Assembly (NCBI GenBank): GCA_017562135.1
Contig: QEYB01001685.1
Span: 62,001 to 126,000 of the forward strand
Reading direction: 5' to 3'
Length of the DNA stretch: 64,000 nt
DNA from: Dipylidium caninum
Taxonomy: Eukaryota; Platyhelminthes; Cestoda; Cyclophyllidea; Dipylidiidae
The translations under genes were made by a program, and so were the position numbers. Positions 26,520 to 38,002 of the stretch are shown piece after piece. Below the pieces are notes generated by a model. That model did no database searches. It was not told where the DNA came from and worked only from the letters and a program-made list of their open reading frames with translations. Every line of letters starts with the position of its first letter. Positions within the stretch are counted from its first letter, which is position 1.

Positions 26520-27325
26520 GGTTAGGTTGCATGGAACTCGAGAGCCTGTGGCACGGAAAGCGGTACCACACCAGATTCTTTTTCCACAAACACTTTTTCT
26601 GCACAAAAAAAACTTTCTTTCCTTTTAGTTGTAGTCATTGTTATCCTCGTCACCTCTCATTTGACCATGATGAAACAGATTTGCATATGTGTGGGTTTGG
26701 AGAGAAAAAAAGCACTCGGTTGGGAGATTCCTCTCACCGAAATCAGAGCTCGAACAGTATTAAGCCGTTAGGCGAAAGTCCTTTTTTTCGTGCGGATAAA
26801 ACCCTGAGAAAGTGCGCCCAGATGAGATCTTTGTGGCCTGGGAACAATCACCTCCTGACTCAACCGCATGTCCCTTCCCATGTTGGCTTAACGGAGGGGA
26901 CTCTGCTCTTCCCCGCCATCGTGGACACTCGTTTGGCCGGTAGGCCTCTCCAGGCTCTCAGCTTCCACTCCTCACTCCTAATAGATCACTCTTCTTGGGC
27001 TTCAGGAGCCGTGGCGAGGGCTACACACACGCTCGCAGCCGACTAGTTGGTCCACAGAATGACTTAATTTGAGGGAAATTGTATCCACGCTTCTGTGGAA
27101 AGGGAGAGAAGGAAGGAGAGAATACCTTCTAGAAATTACTTATCGTTTATGTGTGCACTTGGCACCACATTCGAATAAACTTGAAGGCTTAATAGTATCC
27201 GCCTTGATTAAATGTTTCTTAAAAAGAGCTCCGATTTGATAGAATCGCTTCGGGAAATAAGACTGACCCATTTTTGCCTCAATGTTTTCCCCTTTTATCT
27301 CCATGATGCACATCACCGTTTACTT

Positions 27326-27470
27326 TTATTTCGGTACCGGGAGAGGATACCGAAAGGTGTCCACCTCCCAAATCCCATTCTGCACCAACGCCAGTGCCTC
27401 ACTATTCAACTCTTCGTCTTCTTTGAAGTCCCCCCGTGGAAAGTCGTCGTATTTTACGCCTCGACACGAC
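27326..27470 (-). CDS. candidate short exon, unidentified
   Basis: A minus-strand frame of about 48 codons reads KYDDFPRGDFKEDEELNSEA then LALVQNGIWEVDTFRYP and a stop at 27326. Composition is strongly protein-like (balanced acidic and hydrophobic residues), unlike the antisense reading. Acceptor candidates upstream are weak. No family recognised. Confidence 0.2.
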
Positions 27471-28672
27471 AATCACGGTGTCGTGTGGCGAAAGGAAAAA
27501 TCGCCATGCCAACGTATAGGAAAGGATATTAATGAGGGGATGAGAGTGGGGCGAGGGGGGGGGGTTGCCGCCTCACGCCTATTGGTGGAAGTTTGGGGCG
27601 GGGACAGGTCTCGCCCCTTGTTTATAATGACAGCTCGTAGCTTAAATTAGCGTCCTGGCCTAGAATTACTATGCTTCCTTCTACCAACTGCGCCTTTGGG
27701 TAAATACATGTTGCGGGAGAACTCCTAACGCCGCTTTAACGGCTCCTTCTCCTCCTCCTCCTCCTTCATGCGCATTACCGCGACAAGAGTATTTATAATG
27801 CGTAATGACATTCATCAACTAAATTCATGACTTCTTAAGTGATCTTAGGCTTTTGCAGTCGACCTTGGGGCCCTAAGGCTGATGGCCCAGTCCCGACGAT
27901 GCGCTGATAGGCTGGGGGGTCCGCGCGCTCACCAAAACTCCGGCACAGCGAGCACTCGTGTGGCAGGGGGGCTGTCCCCTACCGCGGTTGTCGTCTCGTA
28001 GGGCCTGCCGGTGAGCAGATACGCCCCGACAACCTGATTTTCGCGCTTTTCCGAATGATAGTTCAATTTCACTCTCCCCTGGACCCCGCAAATAGGCACT
28101 AAGGCGAAAGCTGATCTCATTCCAGAACTCCCGTCTCTACACCTTCGCCTACGGCTGTCATGAAGAGGCGGAGACAAGACAGACCACAAGTCAATCGCGC
28201 CGATCCGATGTTGTCGCTTTTCTTTTGATAAATTTTGCCTAATAAAAAAACCGAGACATAATTCGATGAAAGAAGGGAGACAGAATCACTTTTTCTCCCT
28301 CCTTTCTCCTTCACCTCTTCCCCCGCCTCTCCAGCCCCTCTTTCACTATTCCCGAGCTTCATAGACTCTGTGTTTCCAAAAACGAGCCACTTTTGCGACT
28401 GTCAAATGGGAAGGGTGGACTGAAGCGCGGCCTGAGAAAAACGGTGTGCTTTGATCTTGCGGCCGCCTCCCCGTCGTTAAACCCACACTCGTGCAGCCCG
28501 TCGCCTGGAGGCGGGTTAAAGCACAGATCTAGTGGGAAACAGAAAATGTATTGAGCACGTGGTTCCCGCCTCCAAGATAGCATTTGATGCTGTTGCCTCG
28601 ATGACATGACGTAGGACATCCCATTTTACCCGGACGGGGAGGGGGAGGGCAGATGATACTGAATCGCCTCCG

Positions 28673-28690
28673 CCCCCCCCCCCCCCCCCC
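28673..28690. repeat. C18 homopolymer
   Basis: Eighteen consecutive C residues, preceded by CGCCTCCG. Similar but shorter runs occur at about 15840-15850 (C) and 58017-58027 (G). Confidence 0.95.
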
Positions 28691-29759
28691 GCTCTTCTGA
28701 TTGACGACCCGTCTCCACACTCTAATTGTAACAACCTCCCCGTCTTTCGAAGTGCTTTTATCCCACCAGACGAGGACGTGAAGAGGAGTAATCCCTCACC
28801 AACCGATGATCGCGACTAGTTATGAGTTCCAACATTTTGAGGAGGTATTTGGGTCCCGCCCCGCCTCACTCCCCTCTTTACTAGATCATTCGCCGAATTT
28901 GGGGTGCTAACACAAAATATTTCCCGACTGTTTCTGGGCTACTTCCCAATTCTTGACTCCCAGAGAGCTGCAGTCTTGGCGGTTGCATTCGGTTGTGGCG
29001 CCTTGAGGACTGGCAGAGCGGACGGAGGGTCAAGGCGCGTCAGGTCAATCTGCACTAACCGACACGTGTAGGCGACAGGATGGTCCTTTTCAAGGCAAGG
29101 GGAGAAGGCAGGAGAGGAAACTACACGCAATGCTTGTTCTCTCCACCTCCACCGTGGCAACGTTCAGGTTAGATCGTTTACTTTCCGTCAAGCCAAATTA
29201 TGACTTTGTTTCCGTCTTCTAAAGGAGTTTATCGGTCAAGTGGCAGTCAGGTCATGCGCCTCGAAGCACTTTGGCCTTTGTGAAGTGTCCTTACTTGGTC
29301 TTAGCGAAAATGACAGGTTGTATGAAGTACAGACGGGAGGGATCTTCCTCCTCGCCTCTCACTGAAGGGCATCCGGGCCTGTAGGCGGAGGATTGAGCTG
29401 CTGCACACACCTCACCCAGTCTGCTCAACGAACACCTAGGAAAAGTTGTTTCCCCAACTCGCCTCGGACCTCCTTTGACACTTATCCGCACAATCGCCTA
29501 GGCCTGTCAGCCTTCCACTTCCATTTATTTGACCGAGGCAGCATGAGGTGGACGGGACTCCTGGCAAAGCTAACGCTTCCACCGAGCATCTTGCAAGGCG
29601 TCTGTGTTTACACAGCAATCCGAGCGAATGCAGAACGCGTTTAATGGAGGTTGGCGCGTGCCTGAAAACATAGGTCCTTGGGTGAGCAAGTTTCGTTCCA
29701 CTCAGAATTTCTTCCTTCATTTAATCACAGTACGCGATGTCCGGGGACCGCCATTATTG

Positions 29760-30080
29760 CTAACATCCTTCTATTAAACCATGAATTGGGTGGGCGGAGC
29801 CAACGGATTGGAGACTTCGTAATGGGAAGTGGTTAAAGAAGCTGTTTCCTTTGAAGACGAGGACTGGGACGAGGGTCACGGCGGTTCCAGTACATCTCGA
29901 CGTGCCTCCATCGTGGTGAGACTCCGACCAGTAACCTGGAACGTGGAAATTGGACAAATAGGCAGAGACGTGGGACGAGAGGGCTGAAGTCCACGTCTCT
30001 CCTCCACCAGATTGGGTGACATGTGAGAAGAATTCAAAGTCCACTGCTGAAGTCCGACCAGCAGGATAGGCAATGCACAC
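29760..30080 (-). CDS. candidate exon, unidentified
   Basis: An open minus-strand frame without an ATG at its start reads CIAYPAGRTSAVDFEFFSHV, TQSGGGETWTSALSSHVSAY, GYWSESHHDGGTSRCTGTAV and VLVFKGNSFFNHFP. It looks protein-like, but no clear splice sites or homologue support it. It lies 3' of the TSP1/PPxY gene on the same strand, past that gene's stop. Confidence 0.2.
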   Translation of the reverse strand: MCIAYPAGRTSAVDFEFFSHVTQSGGGETWTSALSSHVSAYLSNFHVPGYWSESHHDGGTSRCTGTAVTLVPVLVFKGNSFFNHFPLRSLQSVGSAHPIHGLIEGC

Positions 30081-31106
30081 CTCGCAACAGTAATGAACGA
30101 CGAGTGTTAACAGAAAAAGTTATTCTTCACGCCCTAATAACGACCAAGCGGATGTGGGAACACAAGCGGTGCGAGAGCGCAAATGATAGATCGGCCGATG
30201 AGAGGCAGCACACCTCCTGTCCTGCGTTCCACCATCCTCGAATTGGCGGTGTCATGTTATCATGCGGTCGGGCACGGAGTGCCGTAGCCCACTGCTCCAC
30301 GAGCTACAGGCCATAAATGAGGGTCTTTTTGAAGGTTATGGCTGTCCAGTTAGACGAGAGACCTACCAGTGAGAAAATTAACTGATACAGTCAAGAGGAG
30401 CTGGAAATGTGTCAACGTGTGCGGCTAATGGCCACAGAGGTCTAGACAACGTGGTCTCAGACACACGAGAGGGAGCCAATGGGTGGCTTGAAATCAGAGT
30501 TTGGGGGTGTGGACGAAAACCCCCAGCTTCCAAATCAAAGCCACGCCACACAAGGGGAGCCAACCAGCGCGAAGGACGCACATTCGAGTCTATGATCTGT
30601 CCGACTGTTGGTGGGAAGCAAAATATTGCATTAGAAACATCTCCGGTGGAACTGAGGTCACTTCAAGTGATGTCGAACTTCAGACATGAGCTGGACGAGA
30701 AGCGATAGGCAAGATTGGAGAGGAAGCATCGACGTCAGATGACGGATTCGAGGGGTTGGAGGGAGGAAATGGCAGTTGACGTACACACCCAAAATATGCC
30801 TTGTGAATCACCAAAGACCTGCACCTTTCACCCATCTACTCACTAAACCGCCAGTAGAAAATTAAAGTTCGGCGACCACGTGGACTTGGAATAGCTCTTT
30901 ACTAACATCGAGAAGCTAGTATCGCACAATCACAAAAAACACGATTAAAGTAGAAGTATGACAAAATAAAAAAAGCCTTCGTCTGTCAGCAAGTACACAG
31001 GCATACTTACGACGTTGGGTGAGTTAGAAAGCGTGGTTAAAATCGGGAGAGGAGGAGGAGGACTAGACAAGGGAAGAGGAAAGGAGGAAAGAGAATCACG
31101 ACTAGT

Positions 31107-34100
31107 TTAATCAGTTGGTTGGGTTGTAGACTCTTCACGGCCCACTGTGGCAGCGAGCACCCGCAAACGCATATCAGCGGCCGAGGGAGAGAAGGCGATC
31201 ACTTCTTGGTAGCTGGGTGGCGGTGGCTCTTCGACCTCCTCGCCATCCCCACTGCCATCGCCCGGAACAGATGCGGATGGTGTCGAGGGGGGCGGCGTCA
31301 AAACTGGTGGTAACGGCGGTAGAGGGGGCAAAAGGCGCTGATTGGAACTCTCGTCACCTGAAGCCGTGTTTTCGGGTAGAATCGTAGTCATAGCAACCAC
31401 ATCTTTGTAAGCTGGTGGAAGCTCGGAGTTCAGACTATTGGCAGGGAAGGAGAAGGTTCATTTTGAGGTCACATTGTGTCTAATTTATTCACATGAGGCC
31501 CAAAACCTGCATAATGGTATTCTGACCTAATGAGAGAGGGGTTGTAAAGGTAATATCAACCAAATAGGTCGTTTTGACCCCAACCCCAGGGAGCATGGAC
31601 GAGTGAACCACATCTGACTCTTTATAGCTCGGTTACCGACACGGAAGAGGCGTTGTGCTACACTAAAGTCACTTAAATATGGCCTGCATTTTGCTATGTG
31701 GGCTTGAAACTTATGGGGACAGGAAGGGGGGTCTTTAATTACTGGATGAACCGGAGTGTGTCATGTGACCGCTTCTTTCTGGCAACACTACTACCCCACA
31801 CAGTTAGTGAAGATGGTCATCCTCAGAAGCGATGCCAGAAGTGGGCATTTATCCACCAGCAATTTGCTTCCCGATGAGAAAGTAAGAGATGAAAGCACAG
31901 AAGGAGATCGAATGGCCCATACTTGGCAAAACAACCACAGGCCTCAGGGTAACGCGCTACTATCCTATTGACAACCTGCTCGGTGGTCGGCTGAGTGAAG
32001 AGCCAACACCCTGTTGTAGATGCTCTTACTACGTCGAGTAGAAATGGAGTCGAGTGGTTGGAAAGTGGTTGTATAAGGAAAGGTTTGAAATCGGGCTTGG
32101 ATAGCAAATAAGAAAGTGAGAGTGGGTGACGTGAACGGATCTGTAGCTCCTCAAAAGGGCTCCCTCTAGTCAACAGTCTTTTTTTCGCCTTTGTGAATGA
32201 TTCGATGAATACCATTGGAATTCACCCGAGGGAAATGCTTATTGCCTCTACACTCTCAAAGTCATGCGTAGCTGGTGAAGGGCAAAATAAGAGAAAAATA
32301 CTGTGACCAGGCAATCAGTCTTCTATCCATCGAAAATTATTCGCGGAAATGCGGACTTAAAGTACTTCTGGTTAATGCCTAACTGTCTACAAAACGCACC
32401 CTCCGACAGCCATAGCACACATATGCCCAATTCCCAGCTTTTGCGCACTTATCAAAGGGAATAAAACAGGAAATCGTAAGAGGCAGGATTACAGGCAGCT
32501 GTGCATCCTCTCAACCTCCCTCAAGTGGACAAAGTTAAAGACTAAGGCAAAAGAAAAAAGATTTACTCAACGAAAGTGACCAAAACGACTAACCTGATTC
32601 AAAATGAAAAGTGAGTCGGGATATTTCATAGAGAAGCGCCGAAATGGCAGTAGGTGACACCTCCAAGTTAGAATAATTATGCAGTGGTAACGCACCAGTA
32701 AATTGCAGGGCTTCAAGACACATGGGTGACCAATGAATTCGCCCCAAAATAAACGGATTACTCAAGTAGGGAAACAATAAATGGGTCGACGAAATGAACA
32801 TTGTGCTCGAGAACACACGTGGAACTGAAAGATCACACTGGATGCAAGAAACCTCAGTGTACCCATTAGTAGATATGAAACGCGAGTCAAATTACATATG
32901 TGCAGGCTCGAGATTCTACCGAGGCATCCAATATAGCACTCAAGGCTTACGTAACACTGACTTTCAAAGGAACTGGGTCTCATAATAAGGCGAGGCGAAG
33001 GCCCTTTCGATTAGGATGCCTCTTGCCAGAGTGGTAGACCTCCGTGGAACAACTTGGTGATGAAAAAGTAAGTGAGCTACAACTAGTGTGGACTACGCTA
33101 GTCCATTAGACTATTATATAACATCAGCTGTTTAGTCAATCGGAAAGGAGACACAGTCACGTTAAGAATAATAGACAAAAGATCCCTTTCTAAGCATAAA
33201 GACTAACGAGGACTATTTACTCACAAGTGCGGATAGGGGCAGAGCGTTAGCGGGGCGTCGAAAGGCTCGATCATCGGTACCATCGCTGGCACCACTACCG
33301 GCAGCCCCGCCACCTCGGCCGTCAGCCGAGCGACGGGCACGGCGGCGAGCGGCAGAAGGGGAGAGAAGGAAGAAACGCAAGCACCAGAAGACAATAATGA
33401 GGAAGGCGGCAGTCCCGAGGGCACCACCCAAAATGGCGTAGAACCTGCTGGAGGTGGCGGAGGCTGCAACCGCAGCATTACGGGTCTCCGCCAGATCCAC
33501 ACATGACAGCAGTGGTTTACCTTGGTAAGCGTGAGTGTAAACCTCCGAGGAAGGTCGGCAAGGTTTACACTCCACCTTTTCATCTGACTCTGTAGAAAAT
33601 AAGAAAAAGGCGATTCACAAAAAGGTGAGGAAAGTGTTTAGGCTAATGGCTGAGCAGTAATAAAGCCGAAATTCTCCAGTAGGTCTTGTAATCGAAGGAC
33701 ACTGTATTCTCAGTTTACATCAAGAGTGAAAAAAGACGGCTAAAGGAGGAAGCAGGCCACAGACGTTTGAGGGAGAGGAATGGTGAATAAAAGTAAAGGT
33801 TACGATTCCGAGATTTGAACCATTTTAGAAACTGAAGAATTATGTGAAGGGTAGGACTAATTTGCGTGAAATGTAGACTCTTTTGAGTTCTTTTTGCAAA
33901 GTTATGTTCAAAAACTGTACTTAGTCTACAGGAGACAAGAGGGCTGGAGAAATACTATGTTCCTCCTTCAGAATCACGTTATTACCCTAACCTAAGGGCG
34001 CATTTTGGGGATCTGAATGACAAATGCCTATGACAAAAATCTGCGTTACATTGAAGTGAGGTGATGACAAAGCACTATTCAAAGAGTTTCTGCGGACTTA

Positions 34101-37100
34101 AGGCTCTAACCGCTAGTGAATAACTGTACAAGTGTCCTCCACTCTTTGTTTCAATCACTACACCCATGTCATGTCCATGTCCATCGCCAAGCTATGTGCA
34201 GCATTAGGCATCATTTTACATCAAAGCGACATCCATTAACTGACAAAATGAGATGGTTCTGTATATAGGAGCAGGAATAATGAGAAACAGGGACACTAAA
34301 ATAACAGAGATGACATGATAGGCCACTTTTAGGTATAGTTAAAAATCTACAAGTGGAAGTTACGCGTTATGGAACAACATGGAGCCCATAGTACTAAACC
34401 AGTGCATACCTTCCTTTCAACCGCTACTATGCATATAAAAGAAAAAAAAGTGCAATTTAGCCTTAAAGAATTCTTATAAACACGAGTAGGCGCATAGCGT
34501 GAATGGGTAAAGCAACCCGAATTCAATTTAGTACTGCAATGTATTTTGATTTTCAGGGCTCCTCATGCAATGGGTGATTCGCAAATACTTTAGATGAAAT
34601 TACCATTCCCACAAAACATTAAGAAACTATCGGAATCCGGGCAACAAATCCAAGTGAGACGATATTGTGGCTTCTTGGGCTAAGATTGAAATATACGATA
34701 TACCGGATAGTTGTGTCCCCTTTCGAAATAAGGCAAAATAAACAAAAACAAGTGACAGTTGGAGGGTGCTGTCCGGGAAAGATGGTGGATGCGACAGAAT
34801 TTCTCAGCCTAGTTCTAAAATTGTTTATACGCGTCCACAAGATAGCATGATGGCTGGCATTATCACGATGCAGTAGGAAGTCCTTTCGTCTTTAACATTG
34901 ATTGCTGTCCTCAAATTATCCAGTTGCTAACAATCATTCTACGAATTGAGCATCTCCTCCTCGTAATGTATTCCTCCTCGAATGTCCCATCACACACCAC
35001 AACATTCTCTTATTCAGTCGGATTTGCCTTAGAAATTGGAAGGGGCTACGTTTCCCGGCTCCACGATATTCTCCTTTCCTTACCATTTTTTCGTAGGTGA
35101 TTAACTTTTCATCTCCAGTTATCATCATCCAATTCAAGAAGGGCTCGATTTTGCTCCCAACAAGCAGAGATGTGCATACGACAACGCCAGCATCGAAATT
35201 CTCCCGAGTTCATTCATGTGGCACCCATCTGGAATATCTCCACACCAATTCCATCCACCGAATATGCGCCGATTGCTTTACTGAACTGAATATCAAGCCT
35301 TTCTGCGATCTACCATGTTGTCAAAAAGAACCTTGCTTCAACAGGCTCTCAACAAGCTCGACGTCGAGCAAAGATGGTAGCCGAGAAGAAAAAGTCGAAA
35401 TCACCTGTTTCGCATTTCTTCGAAGCATCTCCCTACCATTTCCTACAAAAAAATCTGCCTTCGCCAAACACTTTCAATAAATTTCTACACGCTTTTATAG
35501 CATTTCTGCCTTGTCGGAATCGTATGATATGCGGTGGCATAAATGGACTTCATCAGTAGCCATGGTACATTATCGCCTTCATACTTAAAACGTGAATCAG
35601 CTTTGCCTTAGTTAATTTGCTGCGTCAGTATGTATACATTAAACTGCAAAAACACAGCTCAACCTGCGCCAGACAAACATGGTCTACGTACCGAATGTAA
35701 CAGAAAGGGACAGAACGATTTGATGGTCTAGCGACGAATAAATATAAATGACTGATACAAGGCTTTAGTAATAGCGGTATAAAATGCCTCACCAGTAATA
35801 CCGTATTGTAATAACCTGTAAAAGCAGGTATTTTAATAGAACATCACTAAAGTAAGTCCAAAATGAACCAGTAAAGACATTGACGCTTGACATTGTGCAA
35901 ACGCAAGAAAACGGTGAAATTAACCTTAAGACCAAACGCGTGTATTGATCAATGAACTTTTAACTAAACTATGATGGTATTATGGTCTTCTTAGTTATTT
36001 CAAGCGCATACAATAAGGATACGCGATTCAAGGGGAGCAAAGAGTGCGATAAAGAGACAAAAATTGTGATAGACTTAAGCGATTCAGAGCAATATATTAG
36101 TTTAATAGTAACTTTTGAAAGCATGAAATTCAATGTATCAAGCGGCACTCCATTAAATGATAACTTTTAAGTAAAGCTGACTTACTTTTTCAGAACTTCA
36201 GGTTTCGAGTTCAGTCTTAAAACAGGTCTCTTCCTAAACCAGACCTTAACGAAACTGACTTAGATATGAGTATCATGTAGTGGTCTTAAAGCATGATTGT
36301 ATAATGAAAGTTCATACGGCAACGCGATAGATCGCCAAGCAGACGGTATTGCAAGAACAGATAAACTGTCAGATAATTTAAAACGGAGGGCCGAAAAGCA
36401 AACCATAAAAATAATCCTCAAACTGCGCTATAAAAATGCCCTTTAGATAAGGAGCCAACCATAACAGGAGTCTACTACTGGAAAAATACGCACTGGAGTT
36501 AGCATCAAGTGACAATGTAAACTTTCGCCATTTGCGTTGGTACCCAGACGCCAACTTTTACAGTTTCACTCAATCCATTACGCATTTTAGAGATTCAAAC
36601 TAATCATCTAGACATGTTTCTCATTTCAGTACTCGCAATAATCTAACAATGTTTCAATACTCATTTTGATAAGCTTATTTCGTTGTAGAATCAAAGGTTA
36701 TCTTAAATATCCTTTAGCGCATTAACTTGTCATTTAACACCACTCATTCATGCATTGTTTTAGGAATCAAAATCATAAATCTGTCAATCGCTCATCCATC
36801 ACCTTAATTAATTACACCAGTAAGACCTCACTAACCTTTGCAGTTTTTCTGAAGCAAAGTGTCAATTAAACTTTTGAGATTGTGACATCGACATTGTCTA
36901 CGACGTTGCTGCATGGGTTTCACGATTTGGGATTCCTCGACACCATTCCCCTCTGGCCAATGAACCGCAGTTACTCTAGGTTCAGTAGAATTGACACAGA
37001 ATGTCTTAAGAATAACTTCCTTTGGAGGATATGACGAGACTTTTGAGAGCTGTTGTTGGCGGGTTCTCAGACCCGGTTGACAGGGTTCTACTGAACACTC

Positions 37101-37294
37101 AGTCCACGGAAGCCAGGAACACCACGATGGTGGCCAGAATGTACCCATGTGATTGATGAGATCACCTTCTTAAAAGCACAAAGCCTAAATAATTAGTTGT
37201 TGACTTACCAACCACATAAATAATTTAACGCATCAAACATATAGGCAGAAGTACCTCGTAGAGTGGCGTTACCAAAGATAAATATTAAGAGCAT
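31107..37294 (-). CDS. type I membrane protein: TSP1-like ectodomain, one TM, PPxY-bearing cytoplasmic tail
   Basis: Exons seen: 37168-36836, 33589-33225 and 31421-31107; a candidate first exon is 37294-37255 (MLLIFIFGNATLR, short signal-like peptide, 86-base intron). The 37168-36836 exon holds a thrombospondin type-1-like start (WLPWTECSVEPCQPGLRTRQQ) and a Cys-rich stretch. The join to 33589-33225 restores frame (NCK|ESDEKVECKPC). That exon contains more Cys, then a membrane span (YAILGGALGTAAFLIIVFW) followed by the stop-transfer cluster RRRARR. The last exon is Pro-rich and carries two WW-domain ligands, LPPAY and PPPSY, suggesting recruitment of NEDD4-type ubiquitin ligases. Uncertain points: the first exon, and the acceptor of the last exon. 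A clean TAG acceptor at 31434 gives the wrong phase, while GAG at 31421 keeps frame; an unseen middle exon is the alternative. I do not recognise an orthologue. With these exons the product is about 350 residues. Confidence 0.6.
34690..35690 (-). mobile_element. degenerate mariner-family DNA transposon, copy 2
   Basis: Close relative of copy 1 in the same orientation, lying in the large intron (33590-36835) of the TSP1/PPxY gene. The minus-strand frame carries NWMMITGDEKLITYEKMVR near 35137. Further on it has LLHRDNASHHAILW near 34880-34840, matching the mariner HDNARPH block around the third catalytic Asp, and then PGQHPPTV, corresponding to the HPPYSPDL segment. Multiple frameshifts and stops interrupt it. 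Ends are set by where similarity to copy 1 or to transposase fades; the right end includes a shared non-coding block (TTAATTTGCTGCGTCAGTA). Confidence 0.75.
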
Positions 37295-38002
37295 CTGAAT
37301 CAATTTAACTAGAAACTATGATGTGAACTTATCAAAGGTCCATTTCAAACACTATAAGCCAATGAAAACTTACATCCGTTGGATGGTTTAAGGAAGAAAA
37401 TATTGCTAGGGATTGAAGCCGCGATGAAGGGCAAGAATGCCCGAACCTTTGATAAATGAACAACTTGGCCGCATAATACTCGGGCTGATTAAACAAGCTG
37501 GTAAATATCTATGGTAAAATTATAAATATGTTAACTTTAAAACCACCCATTACAGAAACTAACACTTTTTGCCATGCAGGATGTTCAGATATTTAACCCG
37601 AGCAAGTTTGCCCCCATGCACAAATCTAATAAGCCCTACCCTCTCGCATGCCTTAGAGGCTATAAATATCTCTTTACGATCGCTACTTGTAAAGCAAGAT
37701 TCCTGCCATTTAATTCATGGTCGCATTGACTTTCAAAAGTTTGGCCTGATTTTGCTCACACGCACAATCCCAATTCGAGGCGCGTCCCTTAAGCCCACAC
37801 TTAAGTCGCTAGGTGTCTGGCCTTTCTGACCTCTCCTGATTTTCATAGCACTACCAATTTGTTATGATAACAAAAAGGAAGCCAAACCTATCGCAGCATA
37901 TCTGGTACTAATAAAATGTTCAAACCCATTGTTACCAACCCCCCGGATGTCAATGATTTGTTTTCCAGAGTAGCCTTCGTGTTCAAAATTTTAATTTCTT
38001 AG

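Larger units (their letters stand above)
25368..31106. other. gene-poor stretch
   Basis: About 25.4-26.3 kb is AT-rich with nothing seen. From 26.3 kb GC rises and open frames become longer on both strands. Only the three low-confidence candidates listed (26430, 27326, 29760) stand out. A hidden gene with small exons cannot be excluded. Confidence 0.4.

Noticed and set aside
26327..27046. Plus-strand ORF of 239 codons
   Set aside because: Contains T- and A-rich tracts read as Phe/Lys runs and no recognisable domain; only the short leader in another phase at 26430 was kept as a weak candidate.
32589..32983. Protein-like minus-strand frames with a donor at about 32594, considered as a middle exon of the TSP1/PPxY gene
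   Set aside because: Ends in phase 1, which leads to an immediate stop with either acceptor of the last exon.
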